In this document: one piece after another, positions 36,201 through 51,200 of the stretch | How positions within the stretch are numbered: the first letter of the stretch is position 1 | Layout of the letters: every line of letters begins with the position of its first letter | From: Dendrolimus kikuchii | Lineage: Eukaryota > Arthropoda > Insecta > Lepidoptera > Lasiocampidae | Length of the DNA: 64,000 nucleotides | Assembly: GCA_019925095.2 (NCBI GenBank) | Contig: CM034392.1 | Location: 21,682,387 to 21,746,386 of the forward strand | Reading direction: 5' to 3' | Program-made: the position numbers and the translations under genes | Notes under the pieces: generated by a model | What the model was told of the DNA's origin: nothing | Seen by the model: only the letters and a program-made list of their open reading frames with translations | Database searches by the model: none

Positions 36201-39200
36201 TTTTTAGAACATTTTACATATATGAAGCCTATCCGTAATTATTTTTTTTGTTACGATTTCACTATAATCGTTTTGTAACGCTATACAAACAACGTCTTTC
36301 TGTCAAATTTCATCTATATAGACCCAAGTTTTAAAAAAAAATGTTTGCGATATGACTATAAAGACCAGACCATACCATAATTGGCTTCAGTATTCTAAAA
36401 AGTATTTATGAATAAAAAAATTATGTGTGTACAGTTCACACGCAGTAGAAGTTGAAACTTCAGAGAATATACTCTCAGATAATTCTTCTCAACTTTTATT
36501 AATATAAATATAATTCCTTTAGCCGACATCCGTCAACATATTATAATTCAAAAAATTCAATCAAAATTATACTTTAAATCACTAGAAAAAAAGTTCAAAA
36601 TTCAATACAATGTTACACACACTTTTCTTTGATCTACGTATAAAATTATACCTAAGTATATATCTACAGATAGAGCTAACATTAATTTGAAATCTTTGCA
36701 GTTTTATTTAAATTTTAAATTAATACTAACGTGTAAAGACAAATGTGCTGTATTTCGGATTAAATAAGGTTGAATTTTATGTGTCTATCTCTTTTTAGTG
36801 TCACTTTACGTTTCATCGATTTTCAAATCACAACGATTCTAAAGAAGTTTCACTTCAATAATCAATTAGTAATAATTTTATATTTTATTCCTTGTATGTA
36901 ATTCCACCTTAGGTGGATTAGGTCAGCGCGTCTAAAAAATGTAAACGAGGAATACTTAAATTTATATTTACAGAAAAATGAGATGGAAGAAAATTTTGTA
37001 GGCAGCATTTTGGGTTTTAAAGAAGGCAGTCAATTCGGAACAGCTATTGCGGCGGATGATCTTGACGGCGATAAACTTCCAGGTTTGTTGATATTGTATG
37101 AGTACCTACTTTTTATTTAATATAAATTCTTACGGTTATTATTATTATATTAGTATCTATTTCAACTGCACGCCAACGCTATCTATACAATTAGATCTTG
37201 TCCAACCAAAGGTTGCCTGGAAGAGATTGCTTTTAGCAATAAGGCCGTCCATTGTACTTACTACCTTTTAGTATTTCAGTTTATTGTTTATTTTTTTCTC
37301 TGTAATGATGATTTACAATAAAGAGTATATTGTATTGTATTGTATTGTACGGTTAATTAGAAGTAAGTTTTACGGGTTTCAGAAAATTCTTCAACTTGAT
37401 TTTAAATTTTCTTTTCACTGTCAGTCTGTCAACACTGATCAAATCTGGTAAATGTTATGTGTGATATTTATTATTCGTAATGAACCCAAAAATTAATGTG
37501 TCGTAGTTGCTTTTACTTTATTCATACTAAAACTCTTTATGCCCGAATATATAAATGTGACTGGGTTTATTTGTTAGATCCCAGGTTTAGATATGAATTG
37601 CTTATCATAACTTTTTGTATAAATTCTTTAGACTTCAAAAATAACTACAATATTTTGAGTCTAGAATATTACAACTTTACATGTCAAAGTAATAAACAGT
37701 TTTAAATAGGTATTGAAAAAAATCAATATCTTATATATATAAATCAATTGCTGTTCTTTAGTCTCGCTAAAACTCGAGAACGGCTGGACTGAATTGGGTA
37801 ATTTTGGTTTTGAATTATTTGTGGAAGTCCAGGGATGTTTAAAAGTTGAGTAAATATGAAAAAAATAGGCTTGGAATATAGTAAAAACAACAATTTCGCT
37901 TTCCTTTAGAAACTATTCCTATCTGTCAAACATTTGATGTTCGTCCCGTCGTTTAGAAATCAATTAAATTTAAAAGTCGTTCAGAAATCATTTTTTGTTC
38001 ATATTTTTGTTTTTGAATGTCAAACGTTTGATGTTCGTCCCCGTTAAACTTTGACCACATTTTTTACTAAAGTTGAAACATTCTGCAATTAGCATTCAGC
38101 TTTTTTATTTATTGATTCTGAGGCGGTACGAAGTTTGCCGGGTCAGCTAGTAATAGATAATTATATGCCTAAAATTGTCAACATTATTACCGCTATAAGG
38201 TTAATAAAACATAATTTAAATCTGAGTGCGATATTTATGCTTTTAGAGTTATTTATATCTGCCCCATACGAAGAGGACACTGGAGCGGTTTACATTATTT
38301 CTGGCGCTGAGATAAATAAAATTATGATTGGGTCTAAAAATAATATTATTCATTTACCCGATTTGCGATATAAACAAAGAATAGCCGGAGAAGGGCACCG
38401 AAGATTTGGATCAAGTATCAAAATTATTCCAGACATAGATGAAAATGGATGCAACGGTTAGTTATTTCTTCATTTAATCGTTACACAAGCGACTTCTTCT
38501 ATGATACACCTAGCTGACAACAATCCGATAGACGGAATTAATTATTATTAATATCACTGATATAAAAGAGTTTTGTATTAATTGATTTAAAAATAAGTTA
38601 AAAGAATGGCTCCTAAATAAAAGATTTCGCTCGCTGTACGGATTCCTTAATTATAAATAAATATTTTGCCTTAATAAATAAGTTGCGTTGCGTCTCTCTT
38701 GCTTACAGAGTAAGCATTAATACAGGTTATATTGTAGTAAATTTTTATGTTAGTGCTATTTACCCCTAGAAGATTTGCTTCATTTTATATAGCAAATTGT
38801 CCCAACTCTCAGCATGAAAAGTATCTATGCCCATTTTCGGTATTAAAAGTACATATCTACACAAAAATGATAAAAATGTAAATAACTAGAATGACCACAA
38901 TGACCAAACTGACCTAACTGACCGAACTGAGCAAATTTACCAAACTGACCAAAATAACCAAAAAGACGAAAATGGCAGAAGAAGGTGATGTCAGGAGCCT
39001 TAAGAACAGACGAGCTTGCATGACAAGAGTTATGAATGTCAAAGAGGCAAGTGAGGTGTGTAAGAATAAGCCTAAATGGCACTCTGTTGTTCGTGCCTAC
39101 CCCGCGAGGGAACTGGCGTGAAGTTATGTATGTATGTATGTATGTACGAAAATTGCTAATCATAAAAAAAAACAAAATATATTCTACTTTGTGGTATAAC

Positions 39201-42200
39201 CTTTACATAAATATATCCCATTGTCCTGGAAGAAAAGTACCCCTTGTTCACCATCGGTATTAAAATTACATCTGTACCGAATTTCAGCTATATTGGTCCA
39301 GCCGTTTTTCTGTGAAAGCATAACAGACAGACAGAGTTACTTTCGCAATTATAATATTAATAGGGATAGTCCTATGCGAGCTAAACATGTGTACACTGTA
39401 AGATATAAATGACAATCGTATAATGATGTTTGAATAAATAAATTTGATTTGATCACATGCACGTTCTATGAAAGCATTTACACTACATCGAGGGGTTAAC
39501 GACTATTGCTAGATAAACAAATTAGGCATAGAGCTTGGGCTTCAGTATTAGTCCAGTACAATACATTACTCGACACTCGAATGGAAACATCATCATTATA
39601 TCCAAGACATTAGGCTACTTCCAATTCACATATCATTAAAAGCTGCTCAATACTCTCTATCTAATGCGTAAATAAACGGCCAAATACCAATCCAAACTTT
39701 TACCTATTTTACATAAATAGGTAATATAAATTGCTGTTGAAATATTACCTCTCAGATGTTATCTGCTTCTCATATGACTCAAGGTACAAATCCAGCCATT
39801 TTTAATACATACATACATAACTTCACGCCAATTCCCTTGCGGGGTAGGCACGAACAACAGAGCGCCATTTAGGCTTATTCTTACACACCTCACTTGCTTC
39901 TTTGACATTTTTGCCATTTTTAATCAGTTCTTAATATAGATTAATCTTTAATTAAAGAAATGAATTAGATAACAAATTTGTCAACAAGTACAGAATATCA
40001 AGAATCGTAATTTCGTTTATGTAAATCTTAATATTCAGAATAATCACAAATCCATTTTGTTATTTATCGCAAAATTTCGAAGAAGATATCAAAGCGGCAA
40101 GAAAGCTCTCATTTATGAAGTGCTCGGTAAGAGCGCTGTATTGAGTCCAGTAAACGCATCCTATTTTGTAGTAATGTATTTATTTTTCAGAATTAGCAGT
40201 AGGGTCTCCAGGAGACAGTTACGTGTCATTATATAGGTGTATTCCTAACGTGCGAGTAGAAATAAGTGCCAGTCTAGTTGGTCCACAGGTGAGAATTTAT
40301 TAGTTTAATCTTGTATTTGTTTTATTTTAATTAATCATCTGAATGCTATAGTTTCTTGGCTCCGTCATGTGGGTTTTCTTTTAACAAACATCAGTACTGT
40401 AACGGTCAGCAGTTTCCAAGCTGACCGGGAACTTCATAAGAGACTGGGTTCAGGAAATATATAGTTTATATTATCAACGAAGAAACACTTTTTACAATCA
40501 TGTATTAAGCTTGCGGCCCCATACAATTCTGATCTCGATTGTTTTGGGAGGCGTTCTACGAATTTATTTAAAAATATTGTATTTCTTAATATATATAACG
40601 ACTAAACAGGTTAGTCGTTACAGTACCCAGTATCCTTCCTCTAATCATTTTTAGATCGGGTGTATTATTATCAGTAAATCCTTTGCCGTAGAGTAGTAAT
40701 TTTATTTTTTTATAAAGTCATCAGTATTCTAAACCTCCTCCCAAATTTTAGGGATCTACAAGTTCATATACATAGCATGTACTTGTGTTAAGCAATCGTC
40801 TTTCTCTTAATTTAGCCGACCTTATGTAACCTCCCGTCTATTTTACTTAACTGTTATATTGTTGTAAAGTGTAGTGTTTTAATGTTAGTATTGTGTTTGT
40901 GTAGTGCGAATACAAGAGTATTATACAAAACCGTATGAAATGCTAACAGAAAGTTAAACAACATTTATGAAATCATCATTGATTGTCTGTAAATGACTAA
41001 TAGAAGCGGATAACAATTTATGCATAAAATAGTTATGGGACCTGCATACGTCTAGTCATCACAGCGGAAAACGAACTACTGATTAGTTGCACATTTTAAT
41101 AGTTACTCTATCTCGCTCACACATCATCCGTCCCGCTCACACATTCTGCTATATACTGTACTAGCTGTACGACTTGTTAATATTTGTAGTTAAGGTTAAC
41201 GTTTCCAAAATAAATTAAATCACTTCAGTTCACATCAGTAGGTACTCAACAGTGAATACTATGCTATCTGAAGTATCATTTAACCTCTACATCTCGCTGC
41301 TAGATAGTTATTAGCACAGATTTAAAATGAAACGTTACTAATCGGTTTATATTATGAATATTTACAGATGGTCAGTGAAAAAGTAAATAATTTCGACGTG
41401 TGCGTTTGTGTCAATATTACGTATCAGGAGAAACCTTCAAATATTATTTCAAGTAAGCAAATATCTTTCTTTTTAATTATCATATATATATTTTATAACT
41501 AGGATATGCCCGAAACTTCGTTTACGCTTATCTTGAAATTTCCGAGGGATTCCCAGGACACAAAGTACCGCAGCATTTGAAAACAAATGTAAGCTTTCGT
41601 TTCAGTGAAAACTGTGTCGGAATTGTGGAAGAAGATTTTCCACGGTCGGGATAATTAGCTTATTCCGACCATGGAAAACTTATCCCGCGGGATTCTCGCG
41701 ATAATAAATATCACACATTTTATTATAATAAAATTTGCTATTTATCAGTGAAAAAATCACATTGGATTTTTTTAATTTGGCAATTTTATATAATTCCCAG
41801 AAAAATTCCTGCAGGATTGTCAGAATAAAGTAGTAACGCAAATTGTAAGCCAAGAATTTGTTATCGATCGGTGAATACCGCATCGTAAACTGCCTAATAG
41901 TTTTTACGTGAATCCCGAACAAATAGACAAAAAAAAAATGCATCGGATTCTCCAGCGTTTATATAGTGTATTTCCGTTGGTTTTTTTTAAATAACTTCAA
42001 TGTACAGACACTGAATTTTTAGAATTTTATAGCATTAGAGATATAGATATACGCGGTCCTATATAAAAAATCGTTCAAACTTACTCTAACTCTTTAGAGT
42101 TAAAGTAAGTTTGAACGATTTTTTATGGTACTTAAAGAGGCGTTCAAACTTACTATAATTCTCTATGAATAAGACCGATAATTTTTATATTATTTAATCT

Positions 42201-45200
42201 ACGCGTTTTTTGTTTTTATGGCTGCTCTTAGCTACGAACAGACGTCTGTATAATAGAGCACTGGATTAAGATACTATTTACCACACCCCCTCAGCGAATC
42301 TAGAGTAGTCACATAATTGAATGTAGACATTAGAACTCTGAAGTCAATGAACATGCTTTTTGATCGATAATTATGACATTACAGAACTTTTGGTAACAAG
42401 CAATGTCATCGGTGATAATGCGCTTATTCCAGAACCAACATTCAAAATAGACATGTCTGAAAAACACGAGTTGGTTTGTAAGAATATCACCATTAAACTT
42501 GTAAGTGTTTTTCTAAATATTTGTTAACTTGTAGTAGCGGTGATTACATCTCTTTTTGCTTTATTTATTTATTTATTGAAAAAAGCCAACAGCGCATATC
42601 AATAATACAAACAACAACAAAAATTACTTATAATGTAGGGCTAATAACAAATTTTTCCGAATTCACTTGTGAGCTAACAAGCGAACTAAAGTTTAAAAAG
42701 TTTAAAAATGCAATAAATATATACATAAGTGAAAATAAGTATATACTTACACACATACATACATATTTATAATACATTGACATTGAAATATAATACAAAC
42801 ATATTGATGTTAAGTAAACATATTACTTAGATATATTGTTATTTTTCATGATGTGGTGGTATCGGTTCCAACAATTGTTTTGGAACCTCTTGAATACAGG
42901 CTTAGAGCAACGAAACAAGTCAATATCACTAAATATAGTGTTGTAGAAATCCATGAAATCCTCAATTTTGTTATTAGTAATAATGTTTCTGCTACCAATT
43001 TATCTTTTTGTTAAGTCTATAATTGGTGGACCTTCCCTTTCGCTATCAAGAGCTCTTTAAACAAAGATTTTATTTTTCTAGATGTACAATGATCCAGCAT
43101 ATTATAAATTCACGGCCAAATTGGATTTACACCCCGAAACACAGAATATGGCGAAAAGTAAAGGTAATGATATACGGCAAAACAAAAAGAAAAATACGGC
43201 ACATGAAATATTTTATGCGAAGTTGCCAATATTTTCAATAAATTACCAAATGAAGTAAAGGAGTGGAAAAATATAAATTCCTATAAAACGAAATAGAAAA
43301 ATTATATTTCAAAAATTTAATATAAAAATAAAACAATTATTTACAGGAGACTACTCAGAAAATCAAATTATTATGTTTCTCTATTCACCTATTTGTTACT
43401 ATTTTTTTTATCTATGTCTACTCACTCTTAGATTTATAGGATTTATGTTAGAATATAAATTTTGTAACTCATATAAGTGAACTGTAATGTTCTTTTGAGA
43501 ATAAAGTTTTTTAAACCCAATATAAAATAATTAGTACATTTTTATTATAACGCCAGAATGATGAGTCGTAGAAGCAAAGAGAGCACGTGCAATTGTGGCA
43601 ATGTTCTCTGTTTCAAGGACATCTCTACAGGAAAATATCTGTTTAAGACTTACGATTTCTGTTTATTGTTTGAATACAACGTATGCATATCTTTCAGTGG
43701 TAAATATAGTAATCGTCTAACCTAACCTAATCCAAATCGGTGGACTACGAAACTTCTCGGGTGTTCCTTCCAAAATTTTAAAGTACACGAGTACATAAGG
43801 GGATCTTTGAAAGTTGCACCCGTGACTGAAAAATTGAGAGGAAGAAGACTAAGTTGGTATGGGCATAATGAGGAGGGATGAAAGTCAAGTGACAAAAAGA
43901 ATGTTAAACTACAAGATGGATGGGTACAGATGTAAAGTTAGACCAAAAAAAAGATGAATGGATTGTGTGAAGGATGACATGATGATTTGTGGTGTGACAG
44001 AAGATGTATGTCAGAACAGAGGAGTGTGGAAGGAAAACACATATTGTGCTGACCCCAATTAATTGGGATATGGTGAAAGAAAAGAAGAGCGAGAGAGAGA
44101 GAGAGAGACGTATATGAGCATCGCACGAACCCCCAGCAGTATTTTTTTATCAAATTGGTAACTATTAATTTTCATTGAATATTACACAGCTATTATTATT
44201 TTTATTTACAGATTTTAAACATAATTTGGCGATACTGAATCCGTTTAGTATAACAACTAGAAGTTTGGAAATTTCCCGTAATTGCAAATATGATGAGTGC
44301 GAACCGATTTTGTCTATGAATATTACGTGGTTTGGGGCGTAAGTATTACTTTAATTAATACAGATTTTGATAGCTCAAATTAATAGCGAGATGTCACTGT
44401 CAGCAGGGAAAGTTCCCAAAAGACTGGCTGCATTGTTTCGGTGGTAAAGTTTCCTTCCTATAGCGTTGTGGCACAAGTTTATTTTTAGTGTACTTCCTAT
44501 TTAATTCTAGCTGAATGCTACAAAACAACTTATGATTTCAGTCTCCCGTACCGTCTCGGTTCTACAGACGTTGAGAATATAAATATAACTGTACATAACA
44601 CGGGTCACAATTTATCCGGTGCGTGTGTGTGGATTGGTCTAAAGGGCGCAAAGATTGGCCGTCTTGATTGCTTCGAAGATGAGGCGAGAACTGGTTACTT
44701 CTGTTCGATGCCTAAGCCGCTGCGGATGTACAAAAGTGTAAATATACTTAAGTAGTTTTTTTTTTTAATTTCTATGTATTTATATTTGGTTGCTTTTAGT
44801 AACACTTTTTGATTTATTTACTAACTTAAAAAATACAATTTAAAACTAAAAATGAAGTAAGTTATAAATAGTAGGTACAAACGATTATGGACTGTGTAAC
44901 AAATCGCTGCCAGATGAGAGCGTGCCCAGAAGGCTGGCTGCATTGCCGCGCTGTATAGCGATGCTTATTTGCTGGGCGAAATATGAGCCAGCCTTCTGAT
45001 CACGGGTGGTATCGGAGAGTTTCTTGCAAATTTCTTTGAAGAAACTCTTTGCCTATGGACCCCACGGACCTAATGTTTCAACTCTAAACGGCACAAATAT
45101 GTAACCCCTTCCCAAGGTTCCATATTTGCGCCGTTTGAGATCTTCAGCGTTGCCAGCCTCTAACTCAGTCATTGGAAGATGTGATGACGCTAGAGTGTCT

Positions 45201-48200
45201 ATACATGTCACATCCCAAACAAGTGGCTATCCCATCTTTATAGAATAGTTTTAGGTATAATTGCAAATTTCAATGGAGTAACTGGACTGTGGTATGCATG
45301 TCTGCTAGATGCAACCACAATATCATAACCTCGAAATATATAAAATACGTCATATTTAACATCGTGAACTAAATTGTTTTTACCTGGAAGAATGTTAGGG
45401 TGTAAGTCAATTATTCGAATTGTAGCTTAAAATTTATCATTTCGAAAGTAGTAATTTCAAAAATACCTATTATTACTTTAATCACGCTAGATGGTTGTTT
45501 TATGAAGTACAATGGGGAATTTGAAGTGCAAGAATATTTTTGATAACAATTTATGTCGTTTTATGATAAATTTATAAAACTAATATATTTTAACAATCAC
45601 CATCTTTCGTTACCAGTCGTCAAAGACTACTGCTGCTATTGTGATTTTGAACTGCTCATTTCAACCCATTATATTACATAACTTGAATATTTAGATTGAA
45701 TATAACAAAATGCAATCACTCTTATAATATGATAATCGAATATTTTTTTTTAATTTTTTTTTTAAACACACATATTGTATATCCCCAAATTAAGCAAGTT
45801 ACTCTTGTGTTATGGCTAATATATAACGGACTACTCTGGGGCCGATTCCAGACACCCAGACCATAGTAAATAACGGAGAAAATACGTTTCCGAAATAGAA
45901 TAGAATTCGAATATAGAATTCGAAAAATTTTATGCACCCTCCAAGCTCTTTATAGTTTAAATTGGCACTATTAAATTATTAATGTAATACCTATGGTAAT
46001 TTCTTTTTAGCATGTGGTCAATATAGTGTTAAACATGAGCAGACCGTTGAGTACTGATACGAATTTGGATGTTGATGCAAAGCTCTATAAAGACTGTGAG
46101 AACAGAGATAAAGCTGAAGAATCGAAAAACCTTACAATTCCTTATTATCTAACAGTTGAACCCGTTTTGATTTCTGGGTAAGAATCATTTACGTTTTTTT
46201 TAATGAATGGCTCCAATGCTATTGGCAGTGATTTTGCCAATTGTTAGAGGCATAAGTAACACAATTATGTTCTCTATGTATGCTAGATAACTCAAACGAA
46301 GTAATACTTTGTTTAACCTTGATGAAACTTTTTGAAGTCAAATCTGATATGAACAGATAACTCTTTCTTGTACAACAAAACATAAATATATGAAACAGAA
46401 CCAGAATACAATGATCGTACAACAGGCAGTTACCAATCCTAGACTGGGACTGATAGATTTCTTATACTGAAGATGATAATGATAATTTTAAAGGTAATAA
46501 GGGGTGTACTACTGATTGATTTTAAGAACTAGTAAAGTATGATTCAACAACGTTTGATCCAAAAATATGACATGTACCAAATCTAAAAAAATCACCAAAG
46601 AGGAAAGATGTCACAGATATTATAATTATGTAATCCTCGATATCAATACATCTTTCATGATTTTGGTACTAAGCATTTTTGAGAAATATTTTACGTCCTT
46701 CTTGCTTGTCCGTCTATGTCGAATTAGTAAGTTTTACAGGTTGATGATCTTGCTGAGTCACTTGCCTATGAGACAAATGTGAAAGTGTAAATGTATGTAT
46801 GTATGTATGTAAATTTTACTTAAAATTTTGTTAAAGGTGAGCTGTTATAACGTTTTCGTGTTCTATAGACAAATGATCTGTCCGTAAGCCATAGCTATTT
46901 TCATTCGTTACTATTATTGGCATTATAGATGAAATTTCAAAGTAAATAATCTTTTATGAACAACTGTACAGAAACTAAAAACTGGTAATAAGATTTTCTG
47001 ATATTTTTTTAACAGATTGTCTGCCGTTCGGAATGTCTCAGATAAGGATTTAAATAATGTAAAATTTGAAACATTTAACGATACTCTCGAGTACATGGTA
47101 AGAACTTATTATATATTAATTTATTCGAATAGATCTATATATTAAAGTTGGATTAACTGAACATTTAAAGTTTTCAAATATACTTATATGCCAAAAATTA
47201 CAAGTACTAGGTTAGATTTGATTTATTATGCATTTACGACATTATTGTGGAAGATGTTAGGTTTTTTTTAAATATCGATATTAATTATACTTGAGGGTAT
47301 AAAAGCAAAACCACTCTAATACAAAATTTAGATTTTTTTAAATTAAATATATATTTTGGTCAACTGCATAAATTTGAAAAATGATAATTTAGAACTGAAG
47401 CGGTTTTACTTTTATAGCACTCATTGAAAAATAGTTGTATTCGTAACATTGATATTAAGCCATGGTTCAACAAAATTGAATCTATTTGTTGTAAACGCGC
47501 AGATTTGAAAGGAATATTCAACGATTCAATACTACTACTAACTGTTACGTCTGTTTCACATATGAGTAGGCAGAAAATATTATTTTTCATTACAATGATT
47601 TAATTTTTATTTATGGTTGTAATTTACTCTACGGAAGCCTAATTTAATTTGACACCGATTCGTAACATGTTGAGGCTTGAAGAAATGAAGCGACGCAAGA
47701 AACTCTTCAGCAATATGCCTAGCTCTATTAATTTTGTATAATATTATGGGTGAGGGAGGTAAAATTAAAAGAGAAAATGATCTATCAAGTCGGGGTGTAC
47801 TTCGGTGCACGCAGAAAGAGTTCTCTTGTTGTTTTTTATGTGTCTTCTATATTTTAATTTTTATTTCAGATAGTTAACTATGGTTCAGTCACTTGGTTAG
47901 GTTTGCAAGTATTAATCACAGCGAAAAGGCACACATACATTACCGACTACATAGTGAGTAATATTTATAAATATATATCAAACCCACATTTGATTTCATA
48001 TATGATTTAGATACGTACTAGTGCAAGTAGTAGGCCACTAGAATGCTGATGTTTATCCCGCAGCTCTGTAAAGTACATATCAGACAGGACAACGTCTCTG
48101 GGGTCGCTTGTAAATAATAAATATTATACATCACACACACACACAAATACATACCCGTTGTATATTCTCAAGTTAAGCAAGTGACTGTTATGACTGATAT

Positions 48201-51200
48201 TCGACAGATAAATCTGTGGTCGATCCTAGACATCCAAACAGTAAATAACCAAAGTTCATATACAAATTTTTTCATGCCAGACATTGAATCCCAGACCTCT
48301 GAATTTTAAATAACTAAGCGGGAAAAGGCTTGAACCATTTAAATACAGAGGCCGTCAATTATGGTGACATAACTACTACTAATATTAATAAAGTAGCTAT
48401 TAGTACCATTAGTAAAGGTATCAAAAAGTTGCAAACGTTGGCAGCTGATGTTGCAAACGTTTATAGACGACGGTAACCATTTTCCATCAGGCTGGCCGTC
48501 TAGCCTATTTAAAAAAAATGACAAAGAGGCTCGTGTTTGACCACGATCACGCCTAATATTAGACGATGATACGGTCAAAGATAGAACACGCTTACTTAGA
48601 AAATAATTATTCATACAAGACATGAAAACGCCCGGATAGTACTTTTTGAGAAACACGGACTCCGGTAGCGCATTCCACAGCTCTGCTGTACGATGAAGGA
48701 ACATGGAGGAAATGTATTTCGTTTGCACTGGTAGTGTTTCCACTGTGCAACGATAGCATATCCGAGAGTGCTTTGTTGTCCGAAGATGGAATGGTGTAGG
48801 AGGAATTAGGTCGAACAGTTCAACTGCACACTCTCCGAACTGAATCCTGAAGAATACCGATAGACCAGCAACCCGACGCGGCGTCGATGTTTGCTTTCTT
48901 CTCACAATAAATCAAGTTATTTTGTTAACAAAGATGTTTTTTCATTTCACAGGTTTCAGCATCATACAAGGATACGTGTATAAGACAAAACAACACCGAA
49001 TCCGTTGAGTTTACATGCACATTTGATTTAAAGCCAAATGTAACTAAGAAATTCATGGTCATTGCGTTTCTCTCCACGAATAAACTAAGTAAATAGTTAA
49101 TAAATTTGACACCACTATGTAAAATAACTTTTGACACATTGCTAAAAAATGTTTTTTTTTCAGAGGCCTTGTTTAATGAAACAAGCGTAAATATAACGGC
49201 TGAAGCGAAACTGTCTTTCCCAACTCTAAAAATTATAAAAAAACAGAGGTATTATTATAATTAATGTTATAAATTACCTTATTCTTTTGTCAATCGCTGT
49301 TACCTGCTAGACATAGGTCTGCCCAAGTTTGCGCTACATATCCTAGTTCTCCGCTTGCCACAAACAGTGGCAGTGAACCGGTCAAGTATGTCTCAGCATC
49401 GATGGTCGATGAAGTAAAATTTCTAGAGCCAAAATTGCATCTAAGCACGTATAAGAACGGAGAATAGTACTAATTTCTGCGGTCGGGTGATCTGTCTTAA
49501 CAGGCAACGAAACAACCCACAGAGAGGTCATAGGGCATCTGTTCACCTTAATGGTTATTAACCTTGGTCTAAACAGATATACAATGCAAAAGTGGATGGA
49601 TGCAGAAGTCGTGGAAGGCCACGACACACTTTCCATGATCAAATTGATCGTGTACTAGCAGAAGGTGATGTCAGGAGCCTTAAGAACAGACGAGCGTGCA
49701 TGACAAGAGTTATGAATGTCAAAGAAGCAAGTGAGGTATGTAAGAATAAGCCTAAATGGCGCTCTGTTGTTCGTGCCTACCCCGCAAGGAAACTGGCGTG
49801 AAGTTATGTATGTATGTAACCTTGGTCTAGAGTATGCCGCCATAACAACCTCAAGTTGTTTTCCTGTATTAGTGGCCAGCCCTCCCTTAGAGGCTGGGGG
49901 CACATTGGTAGCACCTTTTTATGGCGACGGTAATTACATTCCGTCAACTAAACTGAACAAGCGTGTCTGCTGTATTTTAGCAATATAAATAAAAGGTATG
50001 TCCTCTAGACCGATGTACTGAAAACTCGCAGAAGGTCACACGGTAGGAGCTGGAAGTGGAAAAATAAAGCCCGATGTTTCAGGCGCAAACTTGAGGAATC
50101 TTGTGCATTCAGCAGGCCAGATATTATATTAAGACGATTGGGTTTTTTTATTGCCGAAAGTAGAACTAAATTTTTAGAAACTGTTTAATATTGTATATTG
50201 TCTTAATTCAATGTATTACTTTTTATCAGGGTAACATCAACAATCATCTTCCTGAAAGAATTGACTGTAGGAGATAGCAAACTAATGATTATAATAATAG
50301 GAAGTCTCCTTGCATTAGCCGTTCTGTTCGTAATAGTGATTGTTCTCTATAAGGTATGTGCATTTGTTCATTATCAACTGTTAAAGTTGCCGTGGTATAT
50401 AGTCTTATGATTTTAAAATTACGTTATAATCGCTTTTTGTTAGTTACTGTATCTAAAGGAGAGGACAAAATGTTTGGCGTGGAATATTTTTCTAGTTAAG
50501 CTATCCTCCATATTTCATTAACGATGTCGCGTATTCTTAGCAGAGATGTGCACTACTTAAAAAGCTTTCTTAGCTACATAAATATTGTTGCAATTAGCAT
50601 GTACGCAAAAGTTTTTATGAACCTTTCTCTATAAGACCTTAGGGATTTGGAATTACCTACTGGTTGAGGTTTTCAATAAAGGTGTCATAAAATTATTTTG
50701 AGGCCGTTATTACCTAAATTGACATCACTTCTGGTGTTGGAAACGTCCATAGTGACGGCAACCACTATCCATCAGGTAGGCCGTCTTGCCTGCCAAAGCA
50801 TTCTGTGGTAGTAGGAATTAAGGAAAAGGCGATAGGGAAATCGATTAAATGAGGTTATCGATGTATCAAAGCTGGTAACCTTAGACTATCTTGGCAGGTA
50901 TACGGTATATTTTTCTTTCAATGAAAACTTAAACATACATTTTGCGATCGATACAAACTTAACACATATAGACAATGTTCTATTATAATACCATAGTCTA
51001 TACTAATATTATAAAGAGAAAATATTTGTATTTTTGTATGTTGTAACGAATGAACTAAAAACTACTAGACCGAATTCAAAAATTCTTTCACCATTCGAAT
51101 GCTTTATTAACCTTGATTAATATATTATAGGTTATATATAAAATTAGGGATCCCAACTAAAACTTCAATAATGTAACCCATCAATCTAAACAAATTATTT

